Translations under genes and position numbers: made by a program
Assembly: GCF_040544555.1 (NCBI RefSeq)
Contig: NZ_JBEPKD010000009.1
Coordinates: 109,674-173,673, forward strand
Direction of reading: 5' to 3'
DNA: 64,000 nt
From: Halalkalibacter oceani
GTDB lineage: Bacteria > Bacillota > Bacilli > Bacillales > Bacillaceae_D
Notes under the pieces: model-generated
Told to the model about the DNA's origin: nothing
Database searches by the model: none
The model's input: only the letters and a program-made list of their open reading frames with translations
Part shown: in pieces, positions 52,550-60,186 of the stretch
How positions within the stretch are numbered: position 1 is the stretch's first letter
How the letters are laid out: every line of letters begins with the position of its first letter

Positions 52550-53842
52550 TCAAGTATTAAGATCACTTCCCTTATTCTCTCTCCAATAATCCTGAAATTT
52601 TTTTTCATGCAATTTACCGTTACCTATTATTTCTTCTATTTTTCTACTACTAGGATAAATTCCTTCTTGTTCTAATGTATAAAGGGCATTGTCAATTTTC
52701 TCTTTAAAAAGCTTGTCTTTATTTTGCTTTTTTATTTCCATTTTTTCTAGATAGTTTATTTTGATATACCTACATTCATTTGGGTATCTTTGAGCCAGCA
52801 GTCTTCGATCACACTTTAGTCGTTTCGCTATTTCACTTAATGAGTATGGTCTCTTTTCCTTTACTATAACATTGAGGAATTTTTCAATTTCATTATGTTC
52901 CTTACTAACTCTTTTGGCCCTGCATACTTTATTAATGTAATGGTCTGCGAAGGATACTTTTGGTTTTCTCATATTTAGAAAATCTGTTAAATCAAGTTGT
53001 AATTTCATAGTAATATCTATTAGTACATGTAATGGAGGAGAACTTTTACCTTCCTTCCACATCCAAAAGGTGGACTTAGGATAATCAAAAAAATCTACTG
53101 CTTTTGTTAAAGAACCTTCGAAATGATTTTCAATATAAAATAATAAAGAATATGGAACATTATTTTTTTCGAATGACGTGCAAATAAGTTCTAAAAAGAA
53201 TTTTTTTATAAATTGATTGTATAGTCGGTTGTCAACACTTATTTGATTGCTATCCTTAAAATTTCCTAACCAATGATGACACCTAGAACAAAATCCTGGT
53301 AACGACTTTCTTTCTAAGATGTACATGAATGATTTACAATATGGACAGACATTTTCTAATGATCTGTCGTGGATTAAACACTTATGAATTGGTTGAAGTG
53401 TCCAACTAAGTCTTTCATAAATAACCCCACTATTTTCTAGATCAGTTTGATAGCAAGAAGGACACCAGTATTTAATATTTTTTAGTAACCCTCTAAACGG
53501 AACTAAATCCCGACAATTACCAAAAGTCGTGTTTCCGATATCCTCCCTACATGTTAGGAAAGCAATTACTTTTATAAAGTCATGTGCAATGACTCCATGA
53601 CTATTAATGGCAGACGATGACTTATAAAAACCGTTCCCGCCTTTAAACACAATATTATTAATATATTTTTTGTTTATATTAGGGGCAATCAAATGGTTCA
53701 TTAATTCACCAACTGTTATACAATGAACATACGCTAACCTAGAAATATAACCGCTTAGGGACTCAACTTCTATCGTTTTAATTCCGATTGGGGCAATATT
53801 ATATAGACTGCTTCGTTGCAACTCCATTATACCACCAGCCAT
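52550..53842 (-). CDS. TniQ/TnsD family target-selection protein (first of two)
   Basis: 430 residues, first gene of the transposition operon. TniQ domain with EVESLSGYISRLAYVHCITV. Zinc ligands are C127/C130 (WCPSC), C155/H158 (CLIH), C166/C169 (CPYC) and C185/C188 (CSRCHHWLG). The C-terminal half includes AVDFFDYPKSTFWMWKEGK and YSLSEIAKRLKCDRRLLAQRYPNEC, echoing the same segment of the other TniQ. The two proteins are clearly diverged paralogues. ATG 53842 has no good ribosome site; ATG 53827 preceded by GGTGG is an alternative. Confidence 0.87.
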   Translation of the reverse strand: MAGGIMELQRSSLYNIAPIGIKTIEVESLSGYISRLAYVHCITVGELMNHLIAPNINKKYINNIVFKGGNGFYKSSSAINSHGVIAHDFIKVIAFLTCREDIGNTTFGNCRDLVPFRGLLKNIKYWCPSCYQTDLENSGVIYERLSWTLQPIHKCLIHDRSLENVCPYCKSFMYILERKSLPGFCSRCHHWLGNFKDSNQISVDNRLYNQFIKKFFLELICTSFEKNNVPYSLLFYIENHFEGSLTKAVDFFDYPKSTFWMWKEGKSSPPLHVLIDITMKLQLDLTDFLNMRKPKVSFADHYINKVCRAKRVSKEHNEIEKFLNVIVKEKRPYSLSEIAKRLKCDRRLLAQRYPNECRYIKINYLEKMEIKKQNKDKLFKEKIDNALYTLEQEGIYPSSRKIEEIIGNGKLHEKKFQDYWRENKGSDLNT

Positions 53843-53886
53843 TCATATATTACAGAATATTCAGTTCCAATAAACTGTACATATAG

Positions 53887-54019
53887 TATTGGCTAAAATC
53901 GCTCCTTCTAAGCAATTATTCCGGAAGGGGGTTGTATTTTACAACCTCTCTCTTTAAAATGCTGATAGTCATGTCCCATCTTGTTCTTGTCCTTTTTTTA
54001 TGCAGTATAATAAATCACA
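53887..54019 (-). repeat. Candidate right transposon end with TnsB-like sites
   Basis: Read on the minus strand from 54019: TGTGATTTATTATACTGC, later CTTCCGGAATAATT (53914-53926) and ATTTTAGCCAATA (53887-53899), resembling the TTTACGGCAATAAT motif of the other end. Other ACA trinucleotides at 53941 and 54026 are alternative tips. Confidence 0.3.
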
Positions 54020-54061
54020 GTCGCTACATTTCTTCTTAACTATCTTTTCGCATATGTTCCA

Positions 54062-54340
54062 TTATGTACTGAGCGATAAGTACGTTTCCTTTTCCTTAGA
54101 TTCTACAGCAATCTGAGCACCACTCCTTCCTCCTCCGACCACTAGCACATTGCCTTGTAATAGATTTGATGGATTTTTGTACTGGGAAGAATGTAATTGG
54201 AGAACTTCAGACGATAATGATTGTGCAAAACTTGCTATGTTTGGTTTTTTGAAAAGGTCCTGTCGCAATGACAACTTCTGTCCTGCCTTAATAGTAATGG
54301 AAAACAAACCCGCCATCTCAAGGTCTTGTAAAATTACATA
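54062..54340 (-). pseudogene. Flavin-containing monooxygenase (CzcO-like), broken fragment
   Basis: The middle of a flavoprotein monooxygenase is recognisable in two frames: EVVIATGPFQ in one, then KPNIASFAQSLSSEVLQLHS, YKNPSNLLQGNVLVVGGG and SKEKETYLSLS in the next. There is a one-base frameshift after ATGPFQK, a lost residue near AVESKEKE, and no N- or C-terminal part. The GGGRSG is the NADPH-binding glycine motif. It stops right beside the candidate transposon end, so it may have been cut by that insertion. A full relative lies at 60187. Confidence 0.75.
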
Positions 54341-55448
54341 AATTAAAAAAGTGTAAGATTTTCCATATCCAAAGGTCATGTTCATTGGTTTTAACTTCAT
54401 TTAATGATGATTGCTTAGTCTCTTGCTTTTCAGAAGGGTCCGCTAGCTTTCTAAGCTCTTGTTCAAAAATAACACTCCCATCCTCCCCTATTAAGATTAA
54501 GGAGTTCCCACGAATATTTTCTGAAATTTCTTCATTCTTAGGGATAGTAACAATCATTGGGGTTTCAATTTTGTAACGATTCTTGCTTTCATCAAGATAT
54601 ACCTTATCGGTTGATAGCATTTTTGAAGAGAAATTGTTAAACCCGTAGTCAAGTAAAGCAGCTGTATCATCATACGCATATCGAGAAGAAGGTGCATTTA
54701 ACGTGACAGCTATTAATTCCATTCCATCCCGTTCGGCTGATGTTACCAACGTAAAGCCTGACTGGGAGACATAACCGTTTTTAATCCCTGTCACTCCCTC
54801 ATAGTCCCATAGCATTCGATGATGGTTATAGATTGTCGTTTGCCATCCCTCACCATTCCAGTTTAACTCCTTCGTTCCTACAATTTTTTTGAATATGTCA
54901 TTTTTCATTGCATATTGTGAAATCATCGCCATATCATAAGCTGTCGTATAGTGATTTTCATCAAATAAACCATGGGGGTTCGTAAAGTTCGAATCGATTA
55001 TACCAATTTTAGCCTTGACAAAATCATTCATTCTAGCTGCAAAGCCTGATTCGCTACCAGAAAAATACTCAGCAATGGCTGTCCCTGCGTCATTCCCCGA
55101 GTTGATCAGAAGACCTTGTACTAAACGTTTTAACTCCACTGTTTCATTTTCCACTAAATAGACTCTTGTCCCATGGACCTCGGTCGTTTCTTTACTCACA
55201 GAAACGAAGTCATTTAAGTTCCCTTCCTCAATTGCCATGATTCCAGTCACGATTTTCGTAATACTAGCAGGATACATTTGCTTTTTTGGGTTTTTATCAT
55301 ATAGGATTTGACCAGACTTTACATCAATTAAAATCGCTGCTTCACTTAAGAGATTTGGTTTTTCCTTCGAATGAGCAAGTGATATTGAGTTTGATGAGAA
55401 AAAAAGAAAAATTATTAATAAAAGGATAGGTATAGATTTCTTGCTCAA
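54318..55448 (-). CDS. D-alanyl-D-alanine carboxypeptidase (DacF-like)
   Basis: 376-residue secreted penicillin-binding protein that trims peptidoglycan pentapeptides. A signal peptide (1-26) precedes the peptidase_S11 domain with SITK (S62-K65), SGN (117-119) and a third motif KNG (223-225) instead of the usual KTG. A PBP5-like C-terminal domain follows (about 285-345). The last residues (LWIWKILHFFNLCNFTRP) overlap the broken monooxygenase, so the C-terminus may be altered. TTG 55448 follows AAAGGCGG. Likely monocistronic. Confidence 0.88.
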   Translation of the reverse strand: MSKKSIPILLLIIFLFFSSNSISLAHSKEKPNLLSEAAILIDVKSGQILYDKNPKKQMYPASITKIVTGIMAIEEGNLNDFVSVSKETTEVHGTRVYLVENETVELKRLVQGLLINSGNDAGTAIAEYFSGSESGFAARMNDFVKAKIGIIDSNFTNPHGLFDENHYTTAYDMAMISQYAMKNDIFKKIVGTKELNWNGEGWQTTIYNHHRMLWDYEGVTGIKNGYVSQSGFTLVTSAERDGMELIAVTLNAPSSRYAYDDTAALLDYGFNNFSSKMLSTDKVYLDESKNRYKIETPMIVTIPKNEEISENIRGNSLILIGEDGSVIFEQELRKLADPSEKQETKQSSLNEVKTNEHDLWIWKILHFFNLCNFTRP

Positions 55449-55674
55449 TATTGTACCGCCTTTCTAAATTCAAAATCACTTATTAAATATACTAAAAGTT
55501 GAATAAATGAAGTTAAGACATGATACTCGCATCAAATATACAAAAGAAAAAGAATCGGTTACTATCTTTGATAAGACCCGATTCAAATTGGAGTATTGGA
55601 GAAACTATATAAACTCTTTGTTTAACTATTATGCAAAATTAGCTTTTTTCTAAAGAAATTATAAGTTGGAAGCA

Positions 55675-56196
55675 CTAAGATAACTGCATTGTTGTTATAC
55701 AAGTATTGTCGCCTTCAAATGTAGATATTTCAGATTCTGTTGTTTTTCCTTCATATTCCATTTTAACTTGATATGTTTTGTCACGAGGTAACCATAAATC
55801 AATAAAACCATTAGCGAGTGATGTCATGGTTTCGTCGACAATCACATGGCCATCTTCATCTTCAATATATACATCAAAATCCTTCTCCACCAATTCTCCT
55901 TGGCAACTAGTTAAACTGTGATTGGTGCAAGGATGTGTTGTATTAATAAATGGCGCAATTGAAACAAAAAATTCATCCGCTGGAAGGTCATAGGTAGTTT
56001 CTTTATTTTTGTTATCAGTTACAATAAGTTCTCCTGAAGTAATGGAAGCAGATACGTCATCAAAATTTCCAACACTGTAATCCTGAACCATTGTCTTAAT
56101 ATCCTGAGCTTCCGTTTTATTTGAAGGACTTTCATTACAAGCTACAACTGTTAAGGTGAGTACTAAACCTAACACGGCTAATAAACTTTTTTTCAT
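55675..56196 (-). CDS. cueP: CueP family copper-binding lipoprotein
   Basis: 173 residues. Lipobox TVVAC gives Cys20 as lipid anchor. The mature part has the CueP pattern: LPADEFFVSIAPF, HPCTNHSLTSCQGEL, DGHVIVDETMTSLANGFIDL WLPR in two stretches, and the C-terminal TCITTMQLS. Three conserved cysteines are present as in Salmonella CueP, which binds periplasmic copper under low oxygen. AAAGGAG precedes ATG 56196. The nearby CcdA-like protein and two-component system suggest a metal or thiol-redox stress cluster. Confidence 0.88.
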   Translation of the reverse strand: MKKSLLAVLGLVLTLTVVACNESPSNKTEAQDIKTMVQDYSVGNFDDVSASITSGELIVTDNKNKETTYDLPADEFFVSIAPFINTTHPCTNHSLTSCQGELVEKDFDVYIEDEDGHVIVDETMTSLANGFIDLWLPRDKTYQVKMEYEGKTTESEISTFEGDNTCITTMQLS

Positions 56197-56404
56197 CTGT
56201 TTTTCTACTCCTTTTTATCTAGTTCATTTAATTATTTAATCTTAGTATAATAAATTGTAGTGTATTATTTGAGCAAGGGCTTTCAATAACACAGTTTATA
56301 ATAATCGTAAATTGTGATGAATGTTTGAAGTTACTGTACTCCTTTATAAAATATGTGTAAGTCGTATCGTGAACGGGAGGAACCTCTTCTTGTACTAGAT
56401 ATTA

Positions 56405-56611
56405 TTATTTCATTCGATTCTTTAAAGTAATAATCAAATAGATAACTCCTGCAATGACTACTGGTATTCCTGTCCACAAACAAATTTGAAGGAAGTTTAC
56501 AGAATAATGTTTAATTGATTGTGGATGAGACATCCAAGTAGCCGACATCGTCCAGCAACATAAACCTACAGACACCAACAGAATAACAATGATCCACTCT
56601 TTTCCTCTCAT
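56405..56611 (-). CDS. Small membrane protein coupled to histidine kinase
   Basis: 68 residues with two hydrophobic segments (about 7-25 and 41-62), with WTMSATWMSHPQSIKHYS between. ATG 56611 overlaps the kinase stop by four bases (ATGA), so the two are translated together. Not recognised; two cysteines (CC) in the first segment could bind metal or form disulfides. It may be an accessory protein of the kinase. Confidence 0.65.
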   Translation of the reverse strand: MRGKEWIIVILLVSVGLCCWTMSATWMSHPQSIKHYSVNFLQICLWTGIPVVIAGVIYLIITLKNRMK

Positions 56612-58026
56612 CCATCTCTCTCCCCCTTAATTTCCACATTTTCAGTGATGGGAAACAAGATGTCAAATCGAGTCCCCTCCCCCTGACGACTAGATACATG
56701 AATCGTTCCATTTTGTAATTCAACTAGTTGTTGCACGATTGGTAGCCCTAAGCCTGAACCACCACTTTTTCGTGAGCGTGACTTTTCCATCCGATAAAAA
56801 CGCTCAAAAATATGCGACAACTCTTTCTCTGGAATCCCACTTCCTGTATCTTCAATAATCGTTTTTATTTTATCTTCAACCTGCCTTATCTGGATTAAAA
56901 TGGTTCCGCTATCCGTGTAGCGAATCGCATTTTCGACCAAGTTAAAGTAAATTTGTTCCGTTCGTAAGCCATCGCCATAAAAAAGGGGTAGCTCTTCCTC
57001 ATAGGTAACTTGAAACGAGAGTCCACTCTTTTCTGCCTCTGAGGCAGTTCTTAATAAAACATTCTCCATCACTTCTGTTAAATCAATCCATTCAAACTCT
57101 AAGCTAATCCTGCCTTCCTCAATTTTTGATAGTTCCAATAAATCATTGCTCAGTTGAGTTAATCGCTTTGTTTCTTGCTGAATGATATCTAAATATTGAT
57201 GTTGTTCTTTCTCGGATTCATACAGACCTTTTTTTAAAATTTCAGCGTATCCTTCTAAATAAGCCATTGGTGTGCGTAATTCATGAGAGATATTTGCAAG
57301 AAACTCTTTTCTTGTATCTTGATAACGTTTTAAGTCTTTTGCTAAATCATTAATTGCTACTGCTAACGAGCCGATTTCATCTTTTGCAATAACTTTTACT
57401 CGAGTATCCAAATTACCCTTGGCAATTTTTCGAGCGGCCACCTCCATCTCGACTAAAGGTTGTGACATCGTTTTAGACAAGACAATCGTCATGCCTAGAG
57501 CTACAAAGAAAGAACCTAAACCCGAAAGAATTAATAACGTTCTAACCTTGCTTAAAGACTCATTAACTCCCTCAATGGACGATAGGACAAACACCCCACC
57601 GTAAAAGGTACTTTCGTCCATTATTGGTGTCCCTATCACATAAAAAGATTCTCCTTGATTTTCTACAGTTTTTTCAATCTGTTTTCTACTAGCCAATACT
57701 CCTAACTCTGCATCTCTCATTATTTCTCCCTTTGCGATTCCAGCTACATTGGAAACAGCAACTATTTCTCCCTTAGCATCTACAATAATTAAAGGTATTT
57801 GTGAGAACTGAGCGATCACTTCTAACATTTGTATCGTCGTCTCACTACGGTTATTAGAAATAAGATCGGCATACTGGGACGACAATTGGTTGGTTTCCTC
57901 ATTAGCTTGATTTAAATAAAAGCCAGAAAATATCTGGTTCATCACAAAGCCAAGCGGAAATAAGAGAACAAGAAAAAAGAGGATGATCGTTGCACCTAAC
58001 TTGATATTAATTCGATTAAAATTCAT
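56608..58026 (-). CDS. Sensor histidine kinase
   Basis: 472 residues. Two membrane helices (about 12-33 and 165-185) flank an extracellular sensing domain. HAMP domain about 187-240, HisKA with H248 (FLANISHELRTPMAYLEG), and HATPase about 340-465 (NLVENAIRYTD, DTGSGIP, GGSGLGLPIVQQL). It starts 1 base after the response-regulator stop. Given the CueP and CcdA neighbours, it may sense metal or envelope redox stress. Confidence 0.92.
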   Translation of the reverse strand: MNFNRINIKLGATIILFFLVLLFPLGFVMNQIFSGFYLNQANEETNQLSSQYADLISNNRSETTIQMLEVIAQFSQIPLIIVDAKGEIVAVSNVAGIAKGEIMRDAELGVLASRKQIEKTVENQGESFYVIGTPIMDESTFYGGVFVLSSIEGVNESLSKVRTLLILSGLGSFFVALGMTIVLSKTMSQPLVEMEVAARKIAKGNLDTRVKVIAKDEIGSLAVAINDLAKDLKRYQDTRKEFLANISHELRTPMAYLEGYAEILKKGLYESEKEQHQYLDIIQQETKRLTQLSNDLLELSKIEEGRISLEFEWIDLTEVMENVLLRTASEAEKSGLSFQVTYEEELPLFYGDGLRTEQIYFNLVENAIRYTDSGTILIQIRQVEDKIKTIIEDTGSGIPEKELSHIFERFYRMEKSRSRKSGGSGLGLPIVQQLVELQNGTIHVSSRQGEGTRFDILFPITENVEIKGERDG

Positions 58027-58027
58027 T

Positions 58028-58732
58028 TTACTCTTCCTGCTTTTTCATTTTATATCCAACACCCCATACAGTGTGGATGAGATTATAAGGCAAACCCGCC
58101 TTTCGAAGCTTTGATCGGATGTTTTTAATGTGGGTATCAACAGTTCGGTCATCCCCAAAATAATCTTCTCCCCAAATTTGTACTAAAATATGGTCACGTG
58201 TAAATACTCGTTCCACGTTATTTGCTAGTAACAGGAGTAAATTAAATTCTTTTGAGGTAAACTCAACAGGTTGTCCTTTCACTATCACTTCTCTTCCTAT
58301 CGGATCAACACTAAGGTCTGTAAAAGACAATAATTCGTTATCTAGCTTTGAGTCAGTCATCGTTGCTCTTCTAAGTAATGCATTGACCCGTGCAATCAAT
58401 TCCACTGGATCAAATGGCTTTGTAAGATAGTCGTCCGCTCCAACGTTGAGCCCTTCAACTTTATCTCCAATTTCTGTCCGAGCTGTTAACATTAATATAG
58501 GAATAGTCATAGATTCTCGAATTTTGGTACATAGTTCAAAACCATCCATATCAGGCATCATTACATCCAGGATAATTAAATCGATTGGCTGTTTCTTTAC
58601 TATCTTCAATGCTTCGGTCCCGTTTTGTGCTTCGATCATTACGAATCCTTGCTTCGTTAAATGGAGTCGTAAAAGATTCCTCATTTCCCATTCGTCATCT
58701 ACTGTTAATATATAAATTTTTTTAAAACTCAT
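58028..58732 (-). CDS. OmpR/PhoB family response regulator
   Basis: About 234 residues. Receiver domain with DDE near the N-terminus, phospho-acceptor in LIILDVMMPDMDG and K in YLTKPFDP, then a winged-helix trans_reg_C domain (about 135-232; VEFTSKEFNLLLLLA, DRTVDTHIKNIRSKL, VWGVGYKM). ATG 58732 has AAAGGTG 6 bases upstream and is preferred over ATG 58747. It probably activates the ccdA-kinase operon and cueP. Confidence 0.93.
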   Translation of the reverse strand: MSFKKIYILTVDDEWEMRNLLRLHLTKQGFVMIEAQNGTEALKIVKKQPIDLIILDVMMPDMDGFELCTKIRESMTIPILMLTARTEIGDKVEGLNVGADDYLTKPFDPVELIARVNALLRRATMTDSKLDNELLSFTDLSVDPIGREVIVKGQPVEFTSKEFNLLLLLANNVERVFTRDHILVQIWGEDYFGDDRTVDTHIKNIRSKLRKAGLPYNLIHTVWGVGYKMKKQEE

Positions 58733-58795
58733 GATTGCACCTTTCATTTCATTTATTCCAGTTAATACAATAGATAGTCAAAAAGTATCGTTTCA

Positions 58796-59527
58796 TTATA
58801 ATGACCAGAAAGTTATCGTATCAAGAATTCCTAAAACGATCATAAAGATACCTGCAAAACGCTGAATGAGTGTTCCTATTTTCCTGCTTTTTTTCATTAA
58901 CGAACCATTTAAATCAAAACACCAAATTAAATAAATAGCTACGATAAAAGGAAGTGCTGTCCCAATCGCAAAGATACTTGGTAAGACAAAACCATAACTC
59001 GTTGAAATAACCATAGGCATGAGCAACATGAAAAATAAGAGAAACATGGTCGGACAAAAGCCTAAGGAAAAACTACTCCCTAATAGAAAGGCACCTAATT
59101 TATTATTTTTAAACTTTCTATCTTGTCTAATGAAATTTATTGACCAATTAAGTTTAATCAATCCTACCAAATATAACCCAATAAAAATTAATACGGGGCC
59201 AAGTAGTTTACGGATCCATGGTAAATACCCTATCAATTCCTTTTGAAATTCAGAACCTAAAAGCCAAACAATAAAACCCAAGCTAGAAAAGACAAACATT
59301 TTTCCAAATAAGAAAAAAATGACTTCACCCCAAGGTACATTTTTTTGGAATGATCGATTTCCATAAAGTGTAATTGCCCCAATATTTCCTGTGAATTGGC
59401 AAGGTGCTACAGCCCCAAGGGTTCCTAGTATTAAAGCTGATAAAAGTGGAATGTGCTCTAAGCCAAAGGATAATTCGGTTAATGGGCCATAGAAAAGACG
59501 ACTGATTAAATTAAATATATCGTACAT
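58796..59527 (-). CDS. CcdA/DsbD-type membrane thiol-redox protein
   Basis: 243 residues with six membrane helices. The two redox-active cysteines are seen as C43 (GAVAPCQFTGN) and C158 (FSLGFCPT), in helices 1 and 4, as in CcdA. These proteins pass electrons from cytoplasmic thioredoxin to thiols outside. First gene of the operon with the two-component system, 48 bases upstream of it. In Salmonella, ScsB with a similar membrane core reduces copper-related envelope proteins, so this protein may serve CueP. Confidence 0.85.
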   Translation of the reverse strand: MYDIFNLISRLFYGPLTELSFGLEHIPLLSALILGTLGAVAPCQFTGNIGAITLYGNRSFQKNVPWGEVIFFLFGKMFVFSSLGFIVWLLGSEFQKELIGYLPWIRKLLGPVLIFIGLYLVGLIKLNWSINFIRQDRKFKNNKLGAFLLGSSFSLGFCPTMFLLFFMLLMPMVISTSYGFVLPSIFAIGTALPFIVAIYLIWCFDLNGSLMKKSRKIGTLIQRFAGIFMIVLGILDTITFWSL

Positions 59528-59848
59528 TTTTTCCCCTCGTTCGTTTAATATTTCCTTTTTATAATGATCAAAACGAATGTAGCAAAAAAGTGTGTGTGAA
59601 ATGTGATGGATTTATCATATGGTCAATGTGTTTTCATTTTCTCCATACTTATTTGAGCTTCAGCATCAACAAAAAGCATCGGTGAGATAAATATTTATTG
59701 CGTTATCAATGCTGGATATGACGACTGATACGGTGCTGAACACATTGCGGCAATCGAAATGCCATGCTCAAAGTAATTAATTAGTCGCCTTCCAATTAAC
59801 CTACTACATCTTTCTATATAATTGTGCAAAGACAAACATCAACATAAA
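59528..59848. other. Intergenic stretch without recognised gene
   Basis: AT-rich promoter-side region of the ccdA operon. A short plus-strand run (around 59710-59775) translates as LSMLDMTTDTVLNTLRQSKCHAQ, which could be the relic of a transposase, but I cannot assign it to a family. Confidence 0.3.
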
Positions 59849-59986
59849 TTAATGTGTTGATATTTCGCCGTTTATGAGATTAGGCTTATTTTCATTGTTT
59901 TCAAAGTCATCCGACCGACTCGTGATTAATAAGTTGATTAGAATAAATAATACGATCAACAACCATAACCACCATTTTTTCAGCAT
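59849..59986 (-). CDS. 45-residue membrane-anchored peptide
   Basis: GAAGGAG lies 9-10 bases before ATG 59986. The peptide has a strong hydrophobic N-terminal helix (LKKWWLWLLIVLFILINLLI) and a polar tail with SRSDDFENNENKPNL. The good ribosome site and signal-anchor shape favour a real gene. Function unknown. Confidence 0.5.
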   Translation of the reverse strand: MLKKWWLWLLIVLFILINLLITSRSDDFENNENKPNLINGEISTH

Positions 59987-60070
59987 ATTTAAACTTCTCC
60001 TTCTATTTTATGCTCTTTAAAAGAGGGGTACCGCCATCATTTCGGAAATTTTGTACGCTAAGCGAATTAT

Positions 60071-60121
60071 AACCTAAAAAAGTCGAATTCCCGTACGCTA
60101 AAGATTCGACTTTTTTAGGTT
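60071..60121. terminator. Long perfect inverted repeat
   Basis: AACCTAAAAAAGTCGAAT (60071-60088) and ATTCGACTTTTTTAGGTT (60104-60121) are exact inverted copies around a 15-base loop. Next to it GTACGCTAAGCGAA and CGTACGCTAAAG form a direct echo (60054 and 60093). It is placed after the monooxygenase gene and can terminate it; T-runs lie inside the stem rather than after it. Confidence 0.6.
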
Positions 60122-60186
60122 AGCTTGTTCCACTAAAGCGCCCTATTGTGGCATAGTAAGGAATTTTCAAATAAGTAAAGGTTAAA

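Larger units (their letters stand above)
47087..54019. mobile_element. Tn7-like transposon core, provisional extent
   Basis: Contains a minus-strand operon tniQ-tnsAB-tnsC-tniQ. Both proposed tips read TGTGA inwards (47087 on plus, 54019 on minus), and both sides carry degenerate copies of a TTTACCGGCAATAAT-like motif in the orientation expected for TnsB sites. Flanking 5-mers differ (AAAAA and GTCGC), so no target duplication supports these tips. The base composition is far more AT-rich than the DNA to the left. If correct it is about 6.9 kb with no cargo. Confidence 0.45.

Noticed and set aside
47087..54060. CRISPR-associated transposon (CAST) with guide RNA
   Set aside because: No cas genes and no repeat-spacer array were found anywhere in the window, so RNA-guided targeting is not supported here.
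54015..54060. Short frame with KKKCSDCDLLYCIKKGQEQDG after the monooxygenase fragment
   Set aside because: Cysteine-rich and protein-like, but only about 30 codons with stops on both sides and no ribosome site; not enough to call a gene.
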